Below are positions 20,909-31,420 of a DNA stretch of 64,000 nt, piece by piece (position 1 is the stretch's first letter; every line of letters begins with the position of its first letter). Made by a program: the position numbers and the translations under genes. The stretch is taken from NCBI RefSeq assembly GCF_027244095.1, contig NC_069657.1, positions 428,140,063 through 428,204,062 on the forward strand. Direction: 5' to 3'. The notes beneath the pieces are model-generated. The model did not search any database. It was given only the letters and a program-made list of their open reading frames with translations, and had not been told where the DNA came from. The stretch is from Hemicordylus capensis. Its lineage: Eukaryota; Chordata; Lepidosauria; Squamata; Cordylidae.

Positions 20909-21400
20909 AGGGTGATCTCATCTTGGGTTGACTGCTGAGGCAGAATTTTCCTGACATCAGATATAAATAGCTGCTTCTTGTGAAGTGCATGGAGGCGATG
21001 CGGGAAACCTCTGTTGCTTGCTAAACAGCAACAGCTGGAATGCGGCTCTCAAGCAGTTGGTCCGTTGAGGCTAGTGCTATTCAATAAGAAAGCAACCATC
21101 ATCACCACACTTGTTACAAAACAGCTGTGAACTATGCTCCACCTTCCTTAGTGGAGGCTTCCAATTGAATATATAGGACGAGGTTCTCAAACGTGAGTCC
21201 CTGGTTACCACAGGACTACAACTCCCATCACCCCCTGCTACAATGCCCAAAGGTTGGGTTGATGGGATTTGTAGTCCAACAACACCCGGGGACCCAAGTT
21301 TGGGAACTCATGACCTGGGACATAGCAGTTTTCTTGTCTGTATCCATGATGATAGTTTTAAATTCTCATTCATTCAACCTGAAGCCAAAACAAGGATCTG
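20909..21400. repeat. Duplicated block, copy A
   Basis: Matches 25348-25705 in the same orientation through GCAACAGCTGGAAT, CATCATCACCACAC and, beyond the inserted MITE, TTTTCTTGTCTGT. Copy A is interrupted at about 21178-21311 by a hAT MITE that copy B lacks. Confidence 0.75.
21178..21311. mobile_element. hAT-type foldback MITE within duplicated block A
   Basis: GAGGTTCTCAAACGTGAGTC to ACCCAAGTTTGGGAACTCATG, with CAGGACTACAACTCCCATCA and its inverted match GATGGGATTTGTAGTCC. The 8-bp flanks match only partly. Confidence 0.7.
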
Positions 21401-21660
21401 GAAGACCTGGGTTCAAATCCCAGGTTCTCCATGAAACTCATTGCCAGTCAGTCAGCATTTGTGTCCTTCTCACATTCACACCCACACGATTGGTGCCCTA
21501 ACATGATCCTATCACGAGCCTTTGGGTAAAAAGAGGGGGGGAAGATAGACAAAAAGGAGGAGAGGGGGACCTGGAACAAATTAACTATCTAGATTTTCTG
21601 GACCCTGCTCCCCAGATAGCTCAAATAAGTAAACCAGGGGTTGGCAATCTTTCAGAAGTG
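21386..21660 (+). mobile_element. Sauria-type SINE fragment, then unrecognised DNA
   Basis: GAAGACCTGGGTTCAAATCC (B box) and CATGAAACTCATTGCCAGTC match the middle of the Sauria SINE. Head and tail are missing. 21470-21660 shows nothing else. Confidence 0.55.
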
Positions 21661-21661
21661 A

Positions 21662-22146
21662 ACATAGGAACATAGGAAACTGCCATATACTGAGTCAGAC
21701 CATTGGTCTAACTTCTCAGTATTGTCTTCACAGACTAGCAGTGGCTTCTCCAAGGTTGCAGGCAGGAATTTCTCTCAGCCCTATCTTGGAGAAGCCAGGG
21801 AGGGAACTTGAAATCTTCTGCTCTTCCCAGAACGGCTCCATCCCTTGAGGCAGGGGCGTAGCTATAATTGAGCGAAAGGGTTCAAAGAGCACGGGCCCCC
21901 AGCTCCTGCAGGCCCTCCAGCTCCAGCCCTCCATATTTTCTTCATTATCTCCCTCATTCTGGGGGGCCACCAGAGAGAGGAATGAACACGGGCCCCCTTT
22001 CCTCTAGCTACACCCCTGCCCTGAGGGGAATTATCTTACAGTGCTCACACTTCTAGTCTCCCTTTCATATGCAACCAGGGCAGACCCTGCTTAGCTAAGG
22101 GGACAAGTCATGCTTGCTACCACAAGACCAACTCTCCTCTCCTCTC
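21662..22146 (-). mobile_element. Chimeric 5S/tRNA SINE with CR1 tail, antisense, split by a hAT
   Basis: AACATAGGAACATAGGAAAC and ACTGAGTCAGACCATTGGTC up to CGGCTCCATCCCTTGAGG, then resumes at 22019 with CCCTGAGGGGAATTATCTTA and ends GCTACCACAAGACCAACTC, followed by a (CTCTC)n run. Confidence 0.88.
21851..22018. mobile_element. hAT-type element, CAGGGGCGTA family
   Basis: Ends CAGGGGCGTAGCTATA and TCTAGCTACACCCCTG. TSD CCTTGAGG (21843-21850) / CCCTGAGG (22019-22026), 7 of 8, inside the SINE. Confidence 0.88.
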
Positions 22147-22315
22147 CTCTCATGGCGTGCCAAGTCCTCATTTGTTCAGTTTAAGGTTTCACATGCCAAT
22201 AATCTTGCACAGAAAGCCTCTCTCTAGGTATAGTTTAACAATTGTTGTATGTCAAATATTTTTTTTTTTAAAAAATAAAATAAAATGCTTAATAAGGCTG
22301 TGGGATGGAGGGCCA

Positions 22316-22632
22316 GTATTGCAGTAGCAAGCATGAACTGTCCCCTTTGTTAAGCAGGGCTTGCACTGGCTTGCATTTAGATGGGTGACTATATATGAGC
22401 ACTGACTGCTTTAAGGTATTTCCGTAGGAGATGGGGCCATAGCTCAGTGGTAGAGCATCTGCATTTCATGCAGAAGGTCCCAGGTTCAGTCCCTGGCATC
22501 TCCTGCTAGGAGTGAGAAAGTCTCCTGTTTGAGAACCATGGAGAGCTGCTGCCAATCAGTGTAGTAGACAATGCCGAGGTAGAGGGACCAATGGTCTGAC
22601 TCAGCATAAGGCTGCTCCCTATGTTCCTTAAA
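22316..22632 (+). mobile_element. Chimeric 5S/tRNA SINE with CR1 tail, sense
   Basis: The most complete sense copy with a clear tRNA module. 5S-like part: TTGTTAAGCAGGGCTTGCAC, GCATTTAGATGGGTGAC. tRNA part: GGGGCCATAGCTCAGTGGTA (A box), GGTCCCAGGTTCAGTCCCTG (B box). Tail: GGACCAATGGTCTGACTCAG, CTCCCTATGTTCC. The boxes belong to the SINE; this is not a tRNA gene. Confidence 0.88.
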
Positions 22633-22639
22633 TTAAAAT

Positions 22640-22990
22640 TTAGTTTAAGGAACATAGGGCAAAATACAAGGTGCTGGTTATTACCTATAAGACTAGACAG
22701 ATAGGTATTACCCTAGACAGCTTAGGCTCTGGGTATTTAAGAGAACGTCTTCTTCATCCTGAGCCCCCCCCCCACCTGTTAAGATCATCTGGAGAGGTTT
22801 GTCTGCGGTTGCCACCAACTCGTCTGGCGGCTACTCTGGAACGGGCCTTCTCCATTGCTGCCCCTGGACTTTGGAATGCGCACCCTGTTGAAATAAGAGC
22901 CTCCCCATTTCTGGCAACTTTTAAAAAGGCACTGAAGACACATTTATTCACCCAGGCTTTTAGTTAGATTTATGGTTTTAAATTTTTAAT
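22640..22990 (+). mobile_element. L2-type LINE, C-terminal fragment, sense
   Basis: Frame 22671-22967 encodes SLGSGYLRERLLHPEPPPHL, RLPPTRLAATLERAFSIAAP and GLWNAHPVEIRASPFLATFK. It is followed by an AT-rich 3' UTR (TTTTAATGTTAG) that runs into the next, opposite-strand L2 copy. Confidence 0.88.
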
Positions 22991-23039
22991 GTTAGTTTTA
23001 AATGATTTTAATGCTAATGATTTTAATGTTTAAATAATT

Positions 23040-24752
23040 TTAATTGTTTTATTTATTTATTTATTTGGTTTGTATACCGCCCTTCTGAAATGGCTCAGGG
23101 CGGTTTACAATTAAAAAGAGAAACCATTAAAACCAATAGAAAACAGAAATATAAATATGTGAACACCAATTAAAAAACATCTTAAAAAACAATCAAACTA
23201 TCAGAACAATTAAAACTCTGAAAACCAGGTTAGCATTAAAACAAAATAAATTAAAAACCCTGAAAGGCCAGGCCAAACAGATGGGCTTTAACGGCTCTCT
23301 TGAAGGTCAGTAAGGAATTAAGATTGCGAATTTCTGCTGGGAGTGCATTCCACAGCCCGGGAGCAGCTACAGAGAAGGCCCACTTCTGAGTCGCCACCAA
23401 ACAAACCGGTGGTAACTGGAGATGGACCTCCACAGATGACCTTAATGTGCAATGGGGATCATGTAAAAGAAGGCGCTCTCTAAGATATCTCGGACCCAAG
23501 CTGTTCAGGGCTTCAAAGGTAATAACCAGCACTTTGCATTTTGTCCGGAAATATATCGGCAGCCAGTGTAACTGTTTCAAAACAGGCACCATATGGTCTC
23601 TCCGGGTTGCCCCTCCAACTATTGATAGACCAATCTGGCTGCCGCATTCTGAACTAACTGAAGTTTCCGGACTATGTACAAAGACAGCCCCACATAGAAT
23701 GCATTGCAATAGCCAAGCCGGGAGGTTACCAGTTGATGCACCACAGTTTTGAGGTCATCCTCTTCAAGGAATGGGCGCAGCTGTCGAATCAGCCGAAGCT
23801 GATAGAAAGCGCTCCAGGCCATGGCCTCTACCTGAGATACCAGGGCGAGGCCTGGGTCCAGGAGTACTCCCAAGCTGCGCATCTGTTCCTTCTGGGGGAG
23901 TGTAACCCCATCCAGCACAGGAAGAACTAACTCACCCCTCAGATTCTGAGCCCCCACAATGAGCACCTCTATCTTGCTTGGATTCAGCTTCAATTTGTTA
24001 TCCCTCATCCAGCCCATTACTGCCTGTAGGCAGGCATTTAGAGAATGAGTGCCATTTCCTGAAGATGAAAAGGAGAAGTAGATTTGGGTGTCATCAGCAT
24101 ACTGATAACACCTAGCACCAAATCTCCTGATGACCTCAACCAGTGGTATCATGTAGATGTTAAAAAGCATTGGTGACAGAATGGAGCCCTGAGGAACTCC
24201 ATATAACAGCTCTTGTTTTGAGGAGCAACTGTGACCAAGCTCCACCATTTGGAATCTACCTGAGAAATAGGAACGGAACCACTGCAAGGCAGTCCCCCTA
24301 TCCCCAACTCCCCCAGGCGATCCAGAAGGATACCATGGTCGATGGTAGCAAACGCTGCCAAGAGATCCAGAAGAACCAGCAGAGTCACACTCCCTCTGTT
24401 GATTCCCTGGTAAAGGTCATCCATCAGGCCGACTAAGGCTGTCTCAACCCCATAGCCAGCTCTAAAGCCAGCTTGAAATGGGTCTAGATCAGTGGTTCTC
24501 AACGTGTGTGTCCCCAGATGTTGCTGAACTACAACTCCCAGCATCCCTAGCCCCATTGGCCTTTGGTTAGGGATGCTGGGAGTTGTAGTTCAGCAACATC
24601 TGGGGACACACACGTTGAGAACCACTGGTCTAGATAATCAGTTTCCTCCAAGACTGCCTGGAGCTGGTCGGCCACCACCCTCTCAATCACCTTGCTCAAC
24701 AAAGGGAGATTGGAGATTGGCCTGTAACTGTCCATCACTAAGGGGTCCATTA
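23040..24752 (-). mobile_element. L2-type LINE, longest copy, antisense, 5'-truncated
   Basis: 3' UTR with TTTATTTATTTATTTGG and CGCCCTTCTGAAATGGCTCA, then ORF2 on the minus strand. The part nearest 24750 encodes SYRPISNLPLLSKVIERVVA. The middle encodes FQAGFRAGYGVETALVGLMD. 24287-23619 holds LLYGVPQGSILSPMLFNIYM and YQYADDTQIYFS, the reverse-transcriptase YADD box at about 24090-24101. The C-terminus (SLGPRYLRERLLLHDPHC, GLWNALPAEIRNLNSLLTFK) lies at 23251-23709. The frame shifts more than once, so the copy is dead. It is split at 24490-24627 by a hAT MITE. The upstream RT part and endonuclease are absent. Confidence 0.92.
24490..24627. mobile_element. Perfect foldback hAT MITE inside the L2 copy
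   Basis: Terminal CAGTGGTTCTCAACG and CGTTGAGAACCACTG. The two arms of about 60 bases read as exact reverse complements. TSD GTCTAGAT at 24482-24489 and 24628-24635 is perfect. Without the insert the L2 reading resumes as DYLD then PFQAGF, which confirms the junctions. Confidence 0.95.
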
Positions 24753-25347
24753 ATCGATTTAGTTTTGATTTTAATTGTTTTTATTGTTTGGAAGGGCAGT
24801 ATAAATAACTATAATAAATAAATAAGCAGAACTTTCCAGTTTCATGTGACCCACTCTAATCCACTGGTATATTTCGCTTGTCTCTGTGTCTTGTATTTAG
24901 TGACAGTGTACAGCTTTAAAATAAAAATAATGCTCAGTCTAACCTTTGTTCCTGGACAAGTAGAATTTCTGAGAAATACCCACTAACAACGTCCATCCCC
25001 TGGATCCAGATGTGGAGAAATTCTAGTGACTCTTCCTGGAATGTCTAGTGACTCTTTCAGAACTGGCTCCTGCTGAATTCAACAGTGTAGCCTCCTCTCA
25101 GGAGTCAGGGTGAGTGCCATTCAGAATCATTTTGTGTGCCACATTTGGCTCCTGTGCCATAGGCTGCCCACCCCTGAAGTCAACCATGCTTCCAGCTACT
25201 GAGGAAGGCAAAACTGAGAAAGGGAAACCATCACACTGCTAGGCCATTCTTCTGTGTGACTTCCTTATTTTGACATAGAAAGCTTAGGAAGTTCCTCCTT
25301 GCTGAGGAATACAGGAAGCATCTTCCAGAATGCCAGGAAAGGGTCAA
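24753..25347. other. Short LINE tail, then single-copy DNA
   Basis: 24760-24830 is a sense L2-type tail (TTTTAATTGTTTTTATTG, GGGCAGTATAAATAA). 24831-25347 shows nothing recognisable. Confidence 0.4.
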
Positions 25348-25705
25348 TAACGGGTGTGGGGGTGTCACCTTGGGTCCAGTTTGCTGAGAGAGGCATTTTC
25401 CTCCCACAGGCTGTATCAATAGCTGGTTCCTGTGACTATGTGGAGGTGAGAGGAGGTCCCCTATTTCTGAATAGCAACAGCTGGAATATAGCAATCAAGC
25501 AGTTTGTCGTTATTGAGGCCGGTGCTATGCAATAAGAAAAGACCAGACATCATCACCACACTCATTACCAACACAGCTGTAGGCTACACTTGGCCTTTCT
25601 TAATGGAGAATTGTTATTGAACGCATCGACTAGGATATAATAATTTTCTTGCCTGTGCACACTTTGTTGATACTTTAAAAGTTCTCATTAATTGAACACA
25701 AGGCC
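25348..25705. repeat. Duplicated block, copy B
   Basis: Direct-orientation counterpart of 20909-21400: AGCAACAGCTGGAAT, ATGCAATAAGAAA, CATCATCACCACACTCATTA and TTTTCTTGCCTGT. It lacks the MITE present in copy A. Confidence 0.75.
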
Positions 25706-26324
25706 TGTAAAAGTTTGACCCAATTATTAGACAATGATGCAGCATAGGAATTTTAAAAAAAGGAAAGAAATGTACATTTCCTCACGGGTAGTTTATTGAA
25801 CCCTTAAAGCCAGCTGTTAAGAGTTTGGAAAAATCGTATTTTCCCCTAATGTCCTGCACTTAAGTAGAGCATACTGACTGCTGCCTGATCTTCATTTTCA
25901 GATAATGATTCCACATCAAACTTGACTTTTAAAAATACTTCTGTCTTGGCAGTATTGCTATAGTATAGGCATGTCGCGTGAAATGCACCATGTGCAGAGT
26001 GCCAGCTCCAGGCTTATGTTCCACTTGAGTTCCACTTAAACTCTTCAAAAGCGTATTAAAGGGATTTGAGTGTTGAATGAAATATATTGCATCTGGATTC
26101 TTCTACAGGGGAGCAAAGGACAAACCATTCATCCAGAGTATGAATAAGTACTATTGATGTCCTTGAAGCTAAATCAAGAAGTACACATTGTGATTTAGCA
26201 TCAGGGGCATCCATAGAACTTATTTAGGCTCAGAGTGGACAATCTGTAGATTGCTTCTTTATTAAAAAAAAATAAATAAATCCAGACACAATGTTAACCA
26301 TTGCTAACTGGGCAAAGTTAACCT
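25706..26324. other. AT-rich single-copy DNA, nothing recognised
   Basis: No clear repeat or coding signal. An A-run with AATAAATAAAT near 26262-26280. Confidence 0.4.
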
Positions 26325-26711
26325 TTTATTTATTTAATTTATTTATTGAATTTTCATACCGCCCAATATATAAATCTCTAGGCGGTGTACAGATTAAAAT
26401 ATAATATGAAATATTAAACATTTAAAATTCATAAAACAATAAAAATCACAATAAATAAAAACATTAAAATTTAAAATGTAAATTTCAGTTAAAAGCCTGG
26501 GAAAACAGGTATGTCTTCAGGGTCTTCCTAAAAGCAAACAGAGAAGGAGATGCCCTTATTTCAGCAGCGAGCATGTTCCAAAGCCCTGGGCCAGCCACAG
26601 AGAAGGCTCGGTCCTGAGTTGCCACCAAACAAGTTGGCAGCAACTGTAATCGGTTCTCTCCAGATGGTCTTAATAGGCAACAAGGTTCATGACAGAGAAG
26701 GCGCTATCTTA
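26325..26711 (-). mobile_element. L2-type LINE 3' part, antisense
   Basis: TTTATTTAATTTATTTATTG, CATACCGCCCAATATATAAA, CTAGGCGGTGTACAG, then coding-end sequence reversed (AGCATGTTCCAAAGCCCTGG, GGCCAGCCACAGAGAAGGC). A different L2 subfamily from the 23-kb copy. Confidence 0.85.
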
Positions 26712-26974
26712 AGCACAAGCCTCACTCAGATTTGTCAGGCTTTGTTGAAGCATACTTTTAAAGTTGTGCTTTCCTATCTGTAACAGAGAAAGGATGTCCC
26801 TGTGTATCCCAGCACAACGCCCCACCAGTGGTTGTTCCTTGTGATTCACTTTAGATCGCAAGTCCTTTGGGGACAGGGAAGCATTTTTTCATACCTTTCT
26901 CTATATCAACTGCTTTAGGGACTTTTTAAAAAGTTGAAGAGTGGTATGTTGTTATTCAGCACTCAAATCCTTTT
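26712..26974 (+). other. First copy of a 39-bp direct repeat, then a LINE tail
   Basis: 26713-26751 is repeated exactly at 27234-27272. 26830-26960 resembles a sense LINE 3' end (AAGTCCTTTGGGGACAGGGA). Confidence 0.5.
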
Positions 26975-27186
26975 ATTTATTTTTTACATTTATATCCTGT
27001 TCTCCTTCCGAAGAGCTCAGAGTGGTATACTTGGTTTATGTTTATTCTCACAGCAGCCCTGTGAGGTAGATTAGGCTGAGAGATAAGTGGCTGGCCCAGA
27101 GTCACCCAGTGAGTTTCATGATTTAACAGGGGTTTGAACTCAGGTATGTCCGGACTCTAACCATTACACCACTCTGGCTCTCTTTA
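26975..27186 (-). mobile_element. Sauria-type tRNA SINE, antisense
   Basis: Reversed tail TTATTTTTTACATTTATATC, AGAGCTCAGAGTGGTATAC, CCCTGTGAGGTAGATTAGGC, GGGTTTGAACTCAGG (B box reversed) and TAACCATTACACCACTCTGG (A box reversed). Confidence 0.88.
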
Positions 27187-27660
27187 GTACTTAGTATCAC
27201 CAATATAAGGAAGAATCCGCTTAGTGCTTACTCTGCACAAGCCTCACTCAGATTTGTCAGGCTTTGTTGAAGCTGTGCTGGTCTTAGACATTTTGTGCAG
27301 CTCAAGTGAAAAATAATAAGCAAATGGTACTTTGGGGGGCAGCGTGTACTCTTCTAAACTCAGGGCACCTAGAGCAGAATAGAAATGTAAATGTGATACG
27401 ATACAATACAATACAATACTCCAGTGTGAAACAATAGTTCTGCAGTGTAACTGCCCTGTTGCGCAACCCTACCGGGCCTTGTTTTTTAGTATGTAGGTGC
27501 TCTGGTGGGTCGCTAATACCAATATTTTGCTGGCCATCATGTCAGCCATTATTATTTTATTTTTGTTTTGCATGGGGACATTTATATTGGGGTTATTTAC
27601 TTGTGTATTGGATGTGGGCATACATTAGATTGGGGAAGGCAACCTTGGCTATCCAGTTTA
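27187..27660. other. Second copy of the 39-bp direct repeat, then single-copy DNA
   Basis: 27234-27272 equals 26713-26751. The frame 27459-27677 (plus) is rich in Trp, Cys and Tyr but has no recognisable family. ATACAATACAATAC run near 27400. Confidence 0.4.
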
Positions 27661-27865
27661 TTTGTTTGCTTGTTTAATTTATTTAATACCTTTATATACC
27701 GCCCCAAACCAAAGTCTCGAGGCGGTTCACAATAATAAAACAACAATACAAATAAACAAAACTTTAAAATCAATTAAAACTCCAAAAAAGCTGTTCAGTT
27801 GTTGCTGAACTACAACTCCCATCGTCCCCAGCTGCTGGAGAGTAAAGGTTGACTACCTCTGCATT
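27661..27865 (-). mobile_element. L2 3' tail (antisense) followed by half a hAT MITE
   Basis: 27670-27760: TTATATACCGCCCCAAACCA and GTCTCGAGGCGGTTCAC. 27793-27862: GTTGTTGCTGAACTACAACT, CCCATCGTCCCCAGCTGCTG and GGTTGACTACCTCTG, one arm and terminus of a hAT-type MITE. Confidence 0.65.
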
Positions 27866-28005
27866 AGATATATGATTTGGGTATCAAATCATATAATCAG
27901 ATATATGATATGGTTGTAATAAGTTGGGAGGATGAGGGTAAATCAATTTATTATTATCATTATCATTTTCATTGCCGTTGCTTTTGTTTTCTTGTACATT
28001 GTGAG

Positions 28006-28097
28006 CAGGATTCCCAGATGCTGTCACATCCCCCAACCAAAGGTCATGGCAGCTGGGGATAATGGAAGTTGTAGTCAGCAACATCTGGGAATCCCTG
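28006..28097. mobile_element. Short hAT-type foldback MITE
   Basis: CAGGATTCCCAGATGCTGTC and CAACATCTGGGAATCCCTG are inverted ends. GGATAATGGAAGTTGTAGTC lies inside. The left arm is shortened. Confidence 0.65.
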
Positions 28098-29207
28098 TTA
28101 CAGGGATCACTGATTGTGAAAATGGTAAGTAACAAAACAAAACAAAAGTCTGTCCAATAGTTTAACCACTTCACCACACTGAAAAGTGGGGATTCTCTTC
28201 CATAACTGCTGTCTTACATTAGATCTGCTTCTTGAGGTTGAAGAGAAATGATGATTTTTGAGAAATCTGAAAGTGGTATGACACTCATGACAAATTTCTT
28301 TTGCCACCCTGTTGCCTGTGGTCAAGCAGGTTCTGAAGGTTTTAAAATAATACAAAATCCTGCAAGACCTGTTCAACCAGAAGAGTTTTCTTTTCTTTTC
28401 TTTTTAAAATTAAACTTCTTTACTGCCCAAACTTTCGTCTCTGGGCAGTTGTGAAATGTGTGGACATACTATGGGCAAGGAGGCCTCTCTGCTACCACCT
28501 TCAACAGTCTGGGGGAAAAGACTCCAGGCCAAGTGCTTACATAGCCCATTGATCACAAAAGGACTTAGGCATGTTTATATTTCTTGGGATTGCTCCCTAG
28601 ACAACTCCCTCCTCTTTAATCTGCACATATGAAGCCTGGATTTCCTATTCATATGCCTAACCCCTGAAACTGAGCGACAGGGAAGCAAAACTAATACTCC
28701 ATGTGGTTCACATGTGTGGAAGGTATCAATTCTAGAACGCACTCAGTGTATTAAATAGCTACACTTAAAAAAACACATATGCACAATCTACCAGATTATA
28801 GAACCTGCTTTTGATGAATCCCAGCAATAGCATTTTACAGTCACTGTATCTGCTACTTTTCTCAAGTGATAGATTGCCATATCATTTCTCTACAGGAATT
28901 CCTGAAAAGAGTGATTAAGCACACACAGCAGAAATTGTGTTGAGCTGCAATATAGGGAGCTTATCCAGGAGGAACTGTGCTCTTTGAAATCATCATGCAA
29001 TCTGACTTGCTAATAAAATACTAGCTGTGATTCTTGAAGCCAAATTACACATGATGCACAAGTGACATGTAGTTTCCAGCTGATTTAACTATCTATCTTT
29101 TCCCCAGAAAGCATCCACAGAGGTTGCAATCTATAGTGAATGAATGAGTGTGTGTGTGTGTGTGGAGGCTCCTTAACATTTTCCCCTCCATTGGTTATTC
29201 ACTGAAT
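28098..29207. other. Single-copy DNA with one LINE-tail scrap and a (GT)n
   Basis: 28385-28455 (TTAAACTTCTTTACTGCCCA, TCTCTGGGCAGTTGTGAAA) is a reversed LINE tail. (GT)n at about 29147-29163. Otherwise nothing recognised. Confidence 0.4.
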
Positions 29208-29329
29208 CAGGGGTTCTCAAATTTGGGCCCCCAGATGTTGTTGGACTGCAACTCCCATCATCCCCGGCCACAATTGCTTTTGACCATTGTGTCCAACAAC
29301 ATCTGGAGACTCAGGTTTAAAAACTCCTG
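29208..29329. mobile_element. hAT-type foldback MITE
   Basis: CAGGGGTTCTCAAATTTGGG to CAGGTTTAAAAACTCCTG, with GTTGTTGGACTGCAACTCC and TGTCCAACAACATCTGGAGA. TSD not recognisable. Confidence 0.75.
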
Positions 29330-29748
29330 AGCTAAACATTGTTCCCACCCAATTATCCAGAGGCAGATGCTATCAACTATACTGCATTATTTTCAATGGG
29401 ATGTGCATTCCAATGTGAATTCTCTAGCTGCATTCTACCCAATTATGCATAACTATGTGCGACTAGAACTATAGAGGGGCAGAAGTGGGGCATACAATAT
29501 TGGTGGGCCTCAGTCTAAACACCCATTGCAACCAGTATAATATATGACACAGATACAAACACAGCAAATATTTATATACCTCTTTTCATCAAAGGTTTCA
29601 AAAGCAGTTTACATAGATATAAATAAATAAAATGGCTCCCTGTTCCCAATGGGCTCACAATCTGAAAAGCAAACATTTGTTTGTTTGTTTATTTTATTGT
29701 TAAATTTATATACCGCCTTTCATTAAAAACAATCCCAAGGCGGTTAAC
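29330..29748. other. Single-copy DNA followed by two LINE-tail fragments
   Basis: 29556-29670 (AAATATTTATATACCTCTTT, GGGCTCACAATCTGAAAAGC) matches 45405-45540. 29690-29745 (ATTTATATACCGCCTTTCAT) is a reversed L2 tail with an AAGGCGGTTAAC end. Confidence 0.5.
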
Positions 29749-31420
29749 ATAAGAACATAAGAAAAGCCGTGCTGGATCAGGCTCAAGGCCCATCTAGTCC
29801 AGCAACCTGTTGCTCCCAGATGCTGCTGGGAGCCACAGGTAGGAGCTGAGGGCATGCCCTCTCTCTCCTGCTGTTACTCCCCTGCAACTCAGAGGCATCC
29901 TGCCTTTGCGGCTGGAGGTGGCCTTTAGCCCTCCAACTCGTAGCCGTTGATAGACTTCTCCTCCATGAAGTTATCCAAACCCCTCTTAAAGCCATCCAGG
30001 TTGTTGGCTGTCACCACATCTCGTGGCAGAGAATTCCACAAGTACTTCCGTTTGTTGGTCCTAGACCTCCTGGCAATCAATTTCATGGAGTGACCCCTGG
30101 TTCTAGTGTTATGGGAGAGGGAGAAGAATGTCTCTCTATCCACTTTCTCTACACCATGCATGATTTTATAGACCTCTATCATGTCTTCCCACAGTTGTCT
30201 TTTTTCTAAACTAAATAGCCCCAGGTTTTGTAGCCTTGCCTCATAAGAAAGGTGCTCTAGGCCCCTGAACATCTTGGTTGCCCTCTTCTGCACCGTTTCC
30301 AGTTCTACAATGTCCTTTTTTAGATGTGGTGACCAGAATTGTATGCAGTACTCCAGGTGTGGTTGCACCATAGTTTGGTATAAGGGCAGTATAAGGGTAT
30401 TAGCAGTTTTATTTTCAGTCCCCTTCCTAATGATCCCTAGTATGGAATTGGACATTTTCACAGCTGCTGCACATTGAGTCGACACTTTCAACAAGCTGTC
30501 CATCACGACCCCAGGATCCTTCTCCTGGTCAATCACCGACAGCTCAGATCCCATCAGCTTATACTTGAAGTTGGGGTTTTTCGTCCCAATATGCATCACT
30601 TTACATTTGCCAACATTGAACTGCATTTGCCACTTTGTCACCAACTTGTCCAGGCTACTTCATGATCTCATCTCCATATACCTCTTTCCCCTCTCTCTAT
30701 GAACTTGATCAAATACCTTGAGGGCGATATATAGATGCATTCACATAACACATTTTATAAAGAAAAAAATATTTAAAAACACATGATTTATTTGGAGACA
30801 TGTTCCACATTGTAATTTCACTACCCGATAGAGTTTGGTAACATCTGCAAATTTGACCACCTCACTGCTTACCCCTGCTTCTAGATTATTTATGAATAAA
30901 TTAAAAAGCACTGGTCCCAGTACAGATCCCTGGGGGACCTCACTTCTGACTTCCCTCCATTGTGAAAACTCTCCACCTACCCTCTGTTTCCTGTCTTTCA
31001 ACCAGTTAGCAATCCACACATGTACTTGTCCCCTTATCCCATGACCGCTAAGTTTCCTCAAGAGTCTTTGATGAGGAACTTTGTCAAAAGCTTTTTGGAA
31101 GTCCAGGTATACTATGTTAACTGGATCACCTTGATGCACACACTTGTTGACACTCTCAAAGAACTCCAAAAGGTTGGTGAGGCAAGATTTACCTTTGCAG
31201 AAGCCATGCTGGCTCACTCCCAGCAGGGCCTGTTCTTCTATGTCCTTTACAATTTTATCCTTGAGGATGCTTTCCATCAATTTACCTGGAACGGACATTA
31301 AGCTAACCGGACTGTAATTTCCCGGATCGCCCCTGGATCCCTTTTTGAAAATTGGTGTTACATTGGCTATGTTCCATTCCTCTGGTACAGAGCCTGATTG
31401 CAGGGATAAGTTAGTGGTGC
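29749..31420 (-). mobile_element. CR1 LINE, best copy, antisense, with an internal insertion
   Basis: 3' end at CATAAGAACATAAGAAAAGC. The frame 30644-29925 encodes the C-terminal ORF2 region (KCKVMHIGTKNPNFKYKLMG, PLYQTMVQPHLEYCIQFW, LEKRQLWEDMIEVYKIMHG). 30823-31420 encodes the RT core: PEEWNIANVTPIFKKGSRGD, LDFQKAFDKVPHQRLLRKLS, VPQGSVLGPVLFNLFINNL and KFADVTKLYR, where the expected FADD box reads FADV (about 30838-30855), so the catalytic second Asp is lost. A non-CR1 segment separates the two parts at about 30661-30822. Upstream ORF2 and ORF1 are absent. Confidence 0.93.
30646..30816. repeat. Insertion in CR1, repeated at 37.24 kb (copy 1)
   Basis: CATGATCTCATCTCCATATA ... TTTGGAGACATGTTCCACAT, about 170 bases, highly similar to 37242-37425. 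The shared region extends about 13 bases into the CR1 sequence itself (TTGTCCAGGCT). Confidence 0.8.

Noticed and set aside
22434-22510. Possible tRNA-Ala-like gene (good A and B boxes)
   Set aside because: It is the tRNA module of a SINE that continues into the CR1-type tail; the same arrangement recurs at many sites.
27459-27677. Possible small membrane protein
   Set aside because: Hydrophobic but rich in Trp, Cys and Tyr from T/G-rich DNA; no homology recognised and no splice or start context.
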